DNA of 5,298 nucleotides, from positions 1-5,298 of the forward strand of contig JAISPV010000080.1 in NCBI GenBank assembly GCA_031274665.1, read 5' to 3'. Positions 1 through 4,768 of this stretch are shown piece after piece. Both the position numbers and the translations under genes were made by a program. The stretch is from Candidatus Methanoplasma sp. (lineage in GTDB: Archaea > Thermoplasmatota > Thermoplasmata > Methanomassiliicoccales > Methanomethylophilaceae). The notes below the pieces were generated by a model. The model saw nothing but the letters and a program-made list of their open reading frames with translations, searched no databases and was not told the DNA's origin. How positions within the stretch are numbered: the stretch's first letter is position 1; every line of letters starts with the position of its first letter.

Positions 1-1
1 C

Positions 2-514
2 ATATGCATTGCGGCCGATTTCAAAAAATATGATGAATATGCGGTCAGACAGATAGACCGCAACATCGAACTGATCCGTTACAAGATGTTCAAAGACAAC
101 ATGATCATGTTCGAGCAGATAACGTCCACCTCGGCGGTCCCGGAATGTGCGGCAAACAAGAAAGGCAGCGATAATCCGTTCCTGGACAAATATGAGAACG
201 CAAATCAAGCGATAAAAGATCTGTATGACGAATTGGAGGATTATACGCTGGCCATCGATGACAATATAATAAAAAATCAGCTGAAACACTATGTCGCATT
301 CAGGAGGATCTCCAATTTTCTGTGTATCGAGATAAAAAGCGACGGCCTATTGTTGTTTCTGAAACTCAATCCTGACGAAATAGAACGAAAGGCAAACATG
401 AGGGATATGAGAGGCATCGGCCACTACGGGACCGGGGACCTGGAAATAAAGGTGAAAAGCCAAGCGGATCTGGAAAGTATCAGATCACTGATATCAAAAG
501 CGTATGGGTCCTGA
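2..514 (+). CDS. DUF5655 domain protein (COG3586-like), 3' part
   Basis: The reading frame is open from base 2, so the true start is upstream of the window; 170 residues are visible. The first visible residues (ADFKKYDEYAVRQIDRNIEL, then IRYK) resemble the segment of COG3586 / 'predicted transport protein' sequences that follows their nuclease-like core, where 'Y-D-x-x-A-V-x-Q-I-x-R-N-I-E-L-x-R-Y' is usual. After an acidic linker comes the DUF5655 domain (roughly the last 105 residues): DLYDELEDY, then LKHYVAFRRISNFLCIEI, LFLKLNPDEIE, and the conserved IGHYGTGDLEIKVKS block before the C-terminus SLISKAYGS. The end therefore looks natural. The biochemical role of DUF5655 is not established; the 'transport' name in databases has little support, and some relatives are fused to NucS/DUF91-like or restriction-type domains. 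An internal ATG at 86 falls inside conserved sequence and is not the start. Family assignment is from recognised motifs, without a search. Confidence 0.82.
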   Translation: MCIAADFKKYDEYAVRQIDRNIELIRYKMFKDNMIMFEQITSTSAVPECAANKKGSDNPFLDKYENANQAIKDLYDELEDYTLAIDDNIIKNQLKHYVAFRRISNFLCIEIKSDGLLLFLKLNPDEIERKANMRDMRGIGHYGTGDLEIKVKSQADLESIRSLISKAYGS

Positions 515-530
515 AAAAGATAGAAAGAAA

Positions 531-560
531 CCTTCAGTTACCTGAAGGGATCGGTAACTG
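531..560. repeat. Two overlapping, mutually exclusive hairpins after the DUF5655 gene
   Basis: CCTTCAG (531-537) can pair with CTGAAGG (542-548) across a 4-nt loop. CAGTTACC (535-542) can pair with GGTAACTG (553-560) across a 10-nt spacer. The two stems share bases 535-537 and 542, so only one can form at a time. The pair lies 16 nt past the stop codon. No T-run follows directly, so a simple archaeal terminator is not clearly supported. It may be a 3'-end structure or a remnant of an old element. Confidence 0.4.
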
Positions 561-711
561 ATGTGTTATACGTACCACGTTAATGCAAATGGCAGCATGT
601 CACACTTTTCAACCCTTGGTCATTTAGGATATAACGTCACCTCTGCAGTATGGTATAACGAGGTCAGTATCTGTCAGGCGGCAGATTCAATCTACCTGAA
701 CCTTCTGAAAG
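561..711. other. Gene-poor spacer with TATAACG words
   Basis: No convincing gene is visible on either strand between the DUF5655 gene and the insertion sequence. A 61-codon frame from 561 to 746 has no recognisable domain and no ribosome-binding site. TATAACG occurs at 630-636 and 654-660, and again just to the right at 720-726 and at the IS junction (761-767, where the last two bases belong to the IS). The word resembles the TATA box of the ATPase gene starting at 4769 (TTATATAACG), so some copies could be promoter-like, but no gene follows them. Confidence 0.3.
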
Positions 712-765
712 TTTCCTTCTATAACGGAATTATTTGTACTTTCTAGGTACTTTTTCCTTCTATAA
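712..765. repeat. Direct repeat pair interrupted by the IS1634-type element
   Basis: TTTCCTTCTATAA occurs at 712-724 and again at 753-765. Copy one continues C then GGAATTA (725-732). Copy two is broken by the insertion sequence, but when the IS and one target duplication are removed it continues T then GGAATTA (2755-2762). The restored copies match over 21 nt with one difference, 41 bp apart. A second short direct repeat, GTACTTT, occurs at 736-742 and 747-753. The repeat therefore predates the IS. Its function is unknown; tandem promoter-like elements or scars of an earlier event are possible. Confidence 0.55.
761..765. repeat. Target site duplication, left copy (TATAA)
   Basis: TATAA directly precedes the left terminal inverted repeat and is identical to 2750-2754 beyond the right end. 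The T and A at the outer positions fix the element's first base as the C at 766. Confidence 0.88.
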
Positions 766-782
766 CGTGCTTTCGACACCCT
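766..782 (+). repeat. Left terminal inverted repeat of the IS1634-type element
   Basis: CGTGCTTTCGACACCCT matches the complement of 2733-2749 at all 17 positions. The symmetry appears to run one base further outward (A at 765, T at 2750), but that base is part of the target duplication. Inward of 782 the two ends diverge. Confidence 0.92.
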
Positions 783-817
783 CAGCCCGAGACTGTGATC
801 TTTGCATAGCGCCCGCT

Positions 818-849
818 GCCTGTCACCTGATGACAGGCCCCGACGGGCC
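818..849 (-). terminator. Hairpins just after the transposase stop codon
   Basis: Immediately downstream of the stop codon (complement of 851-853) two stems overlap. GGCCC (836-840) pairs with GGGCC (845-849) across 4 nt. GCCTGTCA (818-825) pairs with TGACAGGC (831-838) across 5 nt. They would sit at the 3' end of the transposase message, inside the left end of the element. There is no clear U-run after them in the direction of transcription, so they may act in mRNA stability or to block read-through rather than as a classic archaeal terminator. Confidence 0.35.
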
Positions 850-850
850 G

Positions 851-2494
851 TCATCCGTCAAATATCTCGAACAAAAGCGAGGGATCCATGCCGATGGCGT
901 CCAGGTACGAGAACACTGCGTCCTCGGTCTCTTCCGTTCCGAGAACGGACAGGGCGTCCATGCCGCGATGGTATTCGAGGATGGCGTTCTGTATATCGCC
1001 GCATACCTGATTGACCGTCCTTCGTCTTCCTTTCCTGTTACGCCTCAGCAGCGCGTCAAGGATGCTGGAGACCAGCGTCGCTATCGCCACCACGAAGAGA
1101 AGGGCATTCGCACGGGAGGGCGTCCTCACGTACACGGAATCCACGCCCATCCCGGACTTCATGAGACGGTAGGTGTGCTCGACCTTGTACTGATCCAGAT
1201 ACAGCCGCAGGACCGTGTCGGTCGTTGCGCCGTGCCTCACGTTCTCCGCATCCTCAGAGGCGCACGGAAGATCTGTCACTATTACGGATAACGCATGTGC
1301 ATCGGCAAGTTCCGATGCTTTTTCCTTATCGAACTTCATGGTCACGTCGATCTTCCAGCTGATCTTCTTCTCAGGCGTTTCGGAGCCCTTCGGAGGACGC
1401 CCGCGCGTCTCCCTGCGCACATTCTCCTCGTTCCTTACGGTCCTTCCGGTCACGGTATACGCACTGTCCTTATGCGTTCTCATGACATCTTCAAACATTG
1501 CCTGCGCATCGGTCTCGCAGGCGAACTCCTTCGTTGTGAACACACCGAACCTCTTCTTTGCATCGCGTTCCCCCTGCCTTTCCAGGTATTCCATCGCTTT
1601 GCCGGCGCCTTTAGGGGAACGGTATACGATGAACCTCAGCTTACCGCATTCGGTTGTGTCAAGGTCCTTGTCGAACGTCCGGTACCCTTCTATCGACGAT
1701 ACCGTCATCCCGGCCGTGAGCGCTTCGGCGATCACCTTGTCCCTGATCTTCTCCGAGAACGACGACGGCACCTTCGAGACGAACCCTATCCCCATTCCCT
1801 GCATTGTCGCAATAAGATCATTGTTGACGAGCTTGCAGTCTGCGATCACAGTGTTCTCGGCCGGGTCTATGCATGTTCTCAGGAACTCCAGGGTGTACGC
1901 GTTCATGACGCTATCCGCAGTGTTCCCTGAGTATGCCTTACAGTATTCCAGTATGCGGTCGCCGTCGGTCAGGGTGGCGGCGCTGTACTGGAGAAGGTCG
2001 TTCCTCCTATCCTTCGCGTGCCCGCTGAAGGCGGGAAGGGCGCCGCCCGTCCCGTCATCGGGCGGGACCGCCCACACTGAATAATTCGTAGAGTCCATGT
2101 GCCTGATCTTCGAGTCGAAGCCGAACTTCCGTTTGATCATCTTCGAACACTCCCAGAACATACCTTCCAGCCCGGTGTCGAAAAGGCTGTCCAGGTTCCT
2201 CGCCAGCGCATTGTCGTTCAGGCTTTCGCGTTCCACCCCTTTCCCGAAGAGCAGGTCTGTGGGGGCGGTGTTGAAAAAATGCCGGATACCGGTCAGCGGC
2301 ATTTTCTTCCTGGAATCGAATATCGGCCCGATCATGGCCTTCACAGCCATTCCCGGCGAAAGCTTCCGCTGATCGTCATGCTTCACGAGCGAATCGATCA
2401 GCGCGCGGACCCCGGACTGTTCCATTACCGCCATGGCCACGGCGCTGCTTGCAGGCAGACCTTCGTATTTGCGCCCCTTCCTCAATGTTTCCAT
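851..2494 (-). CDS. IS1634-family DDE transposase
   Basis: This enzyme would catalyse cut-and-paste movement of the surrounding element by binding its terminal repeats and joining 3' ends to target DNA. The frame opens at a TTG at 2515, but I choose the ATG at 2494 because GAGGG (2504-2500) lies 5 nt before it; this gives 547 residues, normal for the family. The N-terminal third (GLPASSAVAMAV, KLSPGMAVKAMI, LFGKGVERESLNDNALARNL) matches the DUF4277 region of IS1634 transposases. Catalytic residues by pattern are D134 (RHMDSTNYSVW), D219 (NTVIADCKLV) and E439 (KVEHTYRLMK). Together these give the YREK-type signature Y(2)x(3)E(6)K, with Q in place of the usual R. A large insertion, mainly beta-strand, between the second D and the E is usual for IS4-like enzymes. 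A basic RRNRKGRRR stretch lies near the C-terminus. No frameshift or internal stop is seen. The next helix, RTPSRANALLFVVAIATL, is the usual post-E helix. Confidence 0.93.
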   Translation of the reverse strand: METLRKGRKYEGLPASSAVAMAVMEQSGVRALIDSLVKHDDQRKLSPGMAVKAMIGPIFDSRKKMPLTGIRHFFNTAPTDLLFGKGVERESLNDNALARNLDSLFDTGLEGMFWECSKMIKRKFGFDSKIRHMDSTNYSVWAVPPDDGTGGALPAFSGHAKDRRNDLLQYSAATLTDGDRILEYCKAYSGNTADSVMNAYTLEFLRTCIDPAENTVIADCKLVNNDLIATMQGMGIGFVSKVPSSFSEKIRDKVIAEALTAGMTVSSIEGYRTFDKDLDTTECGKLRFIVYRSPKGAGKAMEYLERQGERDAKKRFGVFTTKEFACETDAQAMFEDVMRTHKDSAYTVTGRTVRNEENVRRETRGRPPKGSETPEKKISWKIDVTMKFDKEKASELADAHALSVIVTDLPCASEDAENVRHGATTDTVLRLYLDQYKVEHTYRLMKSGMGVDSVYVRTPSRANALLFVVAIATLVSSILDALLRRNRKGRRRTVNQVCGDIQNAILEYHRGMDALSVLGTEETEDAVFSYLDAIGMDPSLLFEIFDG

Positions 2495-2555
2495 CGCATC
2501 CCTCTGAGCCCGCAAAATCGCAGGAACACATCCTCCGCGTGCGTCCAGCGCGAAG

Positions 2556-2598
2556 TTAAGCGTTATATATCGGGCTTTGCCCGATTATAAACGCTTAA
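2556..2598 (-). promoter_or_regulatory. Long palindrome with TATA-like arms, 5' of the transposase gene
   Basis: Two 20-nt arms (2556-2575 and 2579-2598) pair around a TTT loop. The outer nine pairs (TTAAGCGTT) and inner seven (ATCGGGC with its complement) are perfect; only four central positions, ATAT against TATA, mismatch. Reading the minus strand, TATA-like words lie at about 2595-2606 (TTTAAATATTTAAG), inside the right arm (TTTATAATC) and inside the left arm (GATATATAACG), so the transposase promoter most likely overlaps this structure. RNA starting outside the element would fold a strong hairpin about 60 nt before the transposase ATG. That could limit expression from read-in transcription, a known theme in insertion sequences. 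Confidence 0.6.
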
Positions 2599-2677
2599 AT
2601 ATTTAAAATGCGTGCAGGAGTACAGGGACACAGAACAGCGGCAGCCCTCTCCGGCGACAGAATTCTCCCAAAATATT

Positions 2678-2709
2678 CATCAAAAAACATCAAGAACGAT
2701 CAAAAAACA
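2678..2709. repeat. Three 10-bp phased A-tract repeats near the right IS end
   Basis: CATCAAAAAA (2678-2687), CATCAAGAAC (2688-2697) and GATCAAAAAA (2698-2707) follow one another without gaps. The first and third share the 11-mer ATCAAAAAACA exactly 20 bp apart, two helical turns. Phased A-tracts bend DNA, and subterminal repeats often bind transposase. The left end of the element has no equivalent, so the ends are asymmetric. Confidence 0.5.
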
Positions 2710-2732
2710 AGAGTTTTCAGTAAAGTTTGCTT

Positions 2733-2749
2733 AGGGTGTCGAAAGCACG
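2733..2749 (-). repeat. Right terminal inverted repeat of the IS1634-type element
   Basis: AGGGTGTCGAAAGCACG is the exact reverse complement of 766-782. It lies on the promoter-proximal side of the transposase gene, about 24 bp from the last of three phased A-tract repeats that could help transposase recognise this end. Confidence 0.92.
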
Positions 2750-2754
2750 TATAA
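2750..2754. repeat. Target site duplication, right copy (TATAA)
   Basis: TATAA follows the right terminal inverted repeat and duplicates 761-765. Joining 765 to 2755 restores the uninterrupted host sequence and completes the second copy of a 21-nt direct repeat found upstream. Confidence 0.88.
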
Positions 2755-2764
2755 TGGAATTACA

Positions 2765-3008
2765 GGCCCTATTCTGATTCGTGTGGATTTCATGTAGATG
2801 GACTCTGATACCTGTTCGTGAATGACCTTAGAGAGTTTTGGGAGTGGGCACTCAAGTTAGAGGAGCCGTGGAAGATCTCCGACGTTGCCTACCGCGATGT
2901 GGAAGGGGAACATGAAGTGCACATCTATCTGGATGTTCCGAGGAGATCTCTCGTGAAGTGCCCGGAATGTGGGATGCTGTGCAAGATCATGGACCGAGAC
3001 AGTCGATC
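2765..3008 (+). mobile_element. Left-end remnant of an ISL3-family element
   Basis: A partial ISL3-type transposase gene (N-terminus only) starts at 2818. The sequence GGCCCTATTCTGATTCGTGT beginning at 2765 resembles the GG-start, pyrimidine-rich termini of ISL3 elements and is 53 bp upstream of the start codon, a plausible distance, so I take it as the left end. The right portion of the element is absent: homology stops near 3000-3008, where the convergent ATPase gene takes over. No matching right end was seen in the window. The exact boundaries are inferred. Confidence 0.5.
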
Positions 3009-3021
3009 GGTACTTCTATGA
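2818..3021 (+). pseudogene. Truncated ISL3-family transposase, N-terminal zinc-binding part
   Basis: The frame starts at GTG 2818 (an in-frame TGA at 2806 excludes an earlier start) and runs 67 codons, against roughly 400 or more in intact ISL3 transposases. Residues 8-45 (FWEWALKLEEPWKISDV, then EHEVHIYLDVPR) fit the ISL3 N-terminus 'LLGL..PW.V..V......VHI.L'. C48, C51 and C55 (CPECGMLC) are the first half of the family's zinc-binding motif. After CKIMDRDSRS, where full-length members continue with a 'WRHLD' block, the frame enters sequence complementary to the ATPase 3' end and stops. The DDE catalytic domain is missing, so the product cannot transpose. Its last 11 or so codons overlap the convergent ATPase gene. 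Confidence 0.75.
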
Positions 3022-4276
3022 CCCCATCTTCTCTTTTTACGGCAATCCCTCCAGTAGCGTTGAGGATCATCATGAAAGATGGTTCTCTTACACCCCCCGC
3101 AACAATCTTATCTCTCATCCTGAACAGATTGTGCGTGGCTTTTTCAAATTCATACGTTCCCAATTTGGCCTCTATCGCACCCCATCTGCCGTCATCCAAT
3201 TGGATGATGAAATCAACTTCCAAACCGTTGCTGTCTCTGTAGTAGAACACCTCTCCCCCGATAGCAGATGTGTATATGCACAGATCTCTGTAGCACATAG
3301 ACTCGAATAAGAATCCCGCTGTTTTAGGGTCTTGCCTCAGTTCGCCCGGGCCTCCGCACAATGCCGCTGCGGCGAGAGACGGATCGGTCAGATGTCTGCG
3401 CGGCGATGACTGAGTACGGACTGTTGATCTGAGATTCGGACTCCATCCTCTCTGTTCCTCCACCATGAACAATCCCTTCAGTGCCTCAAGGTATGTGATC
3501 ACCGTATTGTTGCTGGGCGGATTCCCTCTTCCGGAGATATCCTTTGCCATAACATCTATGCTGGCGGTGGTGGCAGTATTTCTCGCAAGAGATCGTATAA
3601 GCCTTTTAACCAGATCGGAGTTCTTTTTTTTACCGTCGACCTTTGACGCATCATTTTTTGAAACTTTTTCGATGTATGCTTTCGGTATATCCATAATTCT
3701 GTTTTCATCGATCCCGATCGCTCCCGGCCAGCCGCCGCGGCAGATCATCTTTACTGTCTTATAATAGTCCGTTTGTGATCTGACAGACTCTATTGAACTT
3801 CCTTTAAAGAGTTCTGCCAATGAGATGCTTCCCGTGCTGTCGCCTGATTCATAAAGGGACATTGTATGCATTTTAAGGGGGACGAACCTGCCGACGCCGC
3901 TATGTGCAGTCGAATTTTCTGGAGGTGTTGTGGAACCTGTGAAAATATACAGCCCCTTCTTTGCAGAGAAGTCTATGTTAAGCCGTGCGATATCCCACAG
4001 TTTCGGGGCTTCCTGCCATTCGTCCACTAACATCGGATACTCTCCCTGCAGTATTGCTTTGGGTTCAAGTAAAGCAGCTCTCTTTGTATCTTCATCGTTC
4101 AAGAAGATGGATGAACGAGAATGATATATTCCAGACCATGACTTGCCGCACCATTTTGGTCCGACAACCTGCACTCCTCCGAATGTAGACAAGGAACGTT
4201 CAATTGCAGAATCAATAATGCGCGGACGATATAATTCCCGGATGTTATCGATTGTTAATTTGTTCTCATCTATCAT
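2987..4276 (-). CDS. AAA_14/DUF4143 family ATPase with PD-(D/E)XK-like C-terminus
   Basis: A 429-residue P-loop protein of the archaeal/bacterial 'AAA family ATPase, DUF4143' group; family length is about 400-450. The Walker A loop is GPKWCGKS (39-46), close to the usual GPRWCGKT. Walker B is MLVDEWQEAP (82-91, acidic pair D85/E86). The sensor strand is IFTGSTTPP (111-119). A helical, winged-helix-like segment follows (LIRSLARNTATTASI about 226-240, then NNTVITYLEALKGLFMVEE). The C-terminal domain holds a nuclease-like motif: EVDFIIQ (353-359, D355) and AIEAKLG (367-373, E369 and K371). The specific function is unknown; family members are abundant in accessory DNA of methanogens and gut bacteria. 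The ATG at 4276 is chosen because a TATA box lies 26 bp upstream, implying a leaderless message. The C-terminus (GVIEVPIDCLGP) looks natural, although it abuts and overlaps an ISL3 remnant. No internal damage is seen. Confidence 0.9.
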   Translation of the reverse strand: MIDENKLTIDNIRELYRPRIIDSAIERSLSTFGGVQVVGPKWCGKSWSGIYHSRSSIFLNDEDTKRAALLEPKAILQGEYPMLVDEWQEAPKLWDIARLNIDFSAKKGLYIFTGSTTPPENSTAHSGVGRFVPLKMHTMSLYESGDSTGSISLAELFKGSSIESVRSQTDYYKTVKMICRGGWPGAIGIDENRIMDIPKAYIEKVSKNDASKVDGKKKNSDLVKRLIRSLARNTATTASIDVMAKDISGRGNPPSNNTVITYLEALKGLFMVEEQRGWSPNLRSTVRTQSSPRRHLTDPSLAAAALCGGPGELRQDPKTAGFLFESMCYRDLCIYTSAIGGEVFYYRDSNGLEVDFIIQLDDGRWGAIEAKLGTYEFEKATHNLFRMRDKIVAGGVREPSFMMILNATGGIAVKREDGVIEVPIDCLGP

Positions 4277-4286
4277 TGTGTTGGGA

Positions 4287-4317
4287 TATGCAAAAATAAT
4301 ATTTAGTAATTTGCATA
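4287..4317 (-). promoter_or_regulatory. TATA box and centred inverted repeat, leaderless ATPase promoter
   Basis: On the minus strand TAAATATTA (4305-4297) is centred about 26 bp before the A of the ATG at 4276, the normal archaeal TATA-to-start distance, so transcription should begin at or next to the start codon. No Shine-Dalgarno sequence precedes the ATG. TATGCAAA (4287-4294) and TTTGCATA (4310-4317) form a perfect 8-bp inverted repeat whose centre (4302) falls on the TATA box. Another TTGCATA lies at 4348-4354. A protein bound there would block promoter access, suggesting repression. Confidence 0.6.
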
Positions 4318-4439
4318 AAATTTTTTAATAAAAAATCATTAATATAATTGCATAATAAGCATAAATATTTTTAATAAATATTCATAGAATTTTCATCAAT
4401 TCCGGATAACAAAATAGGCCGATTTTCAAACAAACTTTA
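4318..4439. other. AT-rich upstream region of the divergent ATPase promoter
   Basis: This stretch is dominated by A and T runs and short AT-only inverted repeats such as AATATTT (4364-4370) with AAATATT (4376-4382). TTTTTAATAAATATT (about 4368-4382) could serve as a plus-strand TATA box for the structured block that follows, with a start expected near 4402. No gene is visible. Confidence 0.3.
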
Positions 4440-4551
4440 GTAGGACCTGCAGGCTGCACCTTTGAAAAAAATGGATCATGAGTGCAGCCGCCGGGTTTCA
4501 CACCCCCGCTAGCCAGCATTATCGGGGAAGGGCTCAATTCTGGAGTTTTTT
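4440..4551 (+). other. G+C-rich structured block ending in a T-run, possible small RNA
   Basis: Set between AT-rich flanks, this block has two stems. GGCTGCAC (4452-4459) pairs with GTGCAGCC (4482-4489) around a 22-nt loop. CCCCGCTA (4504-4511) pairs with TATCGGGG (4520-4527) with one mismatch and an 8-nt loop. A run of six T (4546-4551) follows, which can terminate archaeal transcription. No open frame of note is present. The layout (AT-rich upstream TATA-like word, paired stems, T-run) would suit a small non-coding RNA on the plus strand. It could equally be decayed mobile DNA. I do not recognise a known RNA family. Confidence 0.25.
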
Positions 4552-4672
4552 GTTATAGTTCTGAATCGATCGGTTTCGTCACTGCCAGATGAGAACAATA
4601 AACATGACATCGACAGTTTATGAGTAGAACCTTATTATTCTTTCGGAGAACAAAATTATCGTTTCATCCATA

Positions 4673-4710
4673 TATTGTACAATTATTGTACATTATTGGT
4701 TCTAATAATG
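4673..4710. promoter_or_regulatory. Operator-like repeats upstream of the second ATPase
   Basis: TATTGTACAAT (4673-4683) and TATTGTACATT (4684-4694) are tandem 11-bp repeats, one helical turn apart; the first contains the palindrome ATTGTACAAT. They overlap an inverted repeat CATTATT (4691-4697) / AATAATG (4704-4710) with a 6-nt loop. The cluster ends 17 bp before the TATA box at 4728, a normal place for a regulator or activator to bind. Confidence 0.45.
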
Positions 4711-4727
4711 TTGAAATAATACGCAAC

Positions 4728-4735
4728 TTATATAA
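4728..4735 (+). promoter_or_regulatory. TATA box of the second ATPase gene
   Basis: TTATATAA is a strong archaeal TATA-box match. Start of transcription is expected about 26 bp downstream, near 4757-4759, leaving a leader of only about 10 nt before the ATG at 4769. No Shine-Dalgarno sequence is visible in GGGCATCCGA. Confidence 0.65.
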
Positions 4736-4768
4736 CGAACGAGTTCATACTCTTTATCGGGCATCCGA

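Larger units (their letters stand above)
766..2749 (-). mobile_element. Complete IS1634-family insertion sequence (1984 bp)
   Basis: The boundaries are set by a perfect 17-bp terminal inverted repeat (CGTGCTTTCGACACCCT at 766-782, its complement at 2733-2749) and a perfect 5-bp target duplication TATAA outside both ends (761-765 and 2750-2754). Length, single long transposase gene, repeat length and 5-bp duplication fit the IS1634 family. The element is visibly richer in G+C than its flanks. Its transposase runs on the minus strand and appears uninterrupted, and both ends and the duplication are exact, so the insertion is probably recent and the element may be functional. The 5' side of the gene carries about 240 bp of non-coding DNA with a long palindrome and phased A-tracts. 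The 3' side is short (about 85 bp) and contains hairpins. It inserted 10 bp outside the presumed left end of an older ISL3-type remnant. Confidence 0.93.

Noticed and set aside
105..299. A 64-codon minus-strand frame inside the DUF5655 gene
   Set aside because: It is antisense to a conserved domain and has no recognisable features.
561..746. A 61-codon plus-strand frame in the spacer
   Set aside because: No ribosome-binding site, no recognisable domain, and it runs across the direct repeats; treated as chance.
630..767. TATAACG copies as a CRISPR-like array
   Set aside because: The repeats are only 7 nt and the spacing is irregular (24, 66 and 41 bp), so this is not a CRISPR array.
1215..2084. 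Long plus-strand frames opposite the transposase (1215-2084, 1295-1930, 734-1291, 2099-2590)
   Set aside because: They lie antisense to a well-recognised transposase, have no family resemblance and no start signals. They arise from the G+C-rich codon use of the coding strand.
2958..3310. Plus-strand frames opposite the 3' end of the ATPase (2958-3242, 2969-3310), and 3465-3764
   Set aside because: They are antisense to the conserved DUF4143 coding sequence and show no conserved motif. Only the 2818 frame has real ISL3 similarity.
4493..4505. A tRNA T-arm-like hairpin, GGG TTTCACA CCC
   Set aside because: The loop lacks the TTC-R-A order at the right positions, and no acceptor, D or anticodon stems can be built around it.
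4528..4551. Possible right end of the ISL3 element (GGGCTCAATTCTGG)
   Set aside because: It does not match the reverse complement of the presumed left end at 2765, and an intact ATPase gene lies between them.
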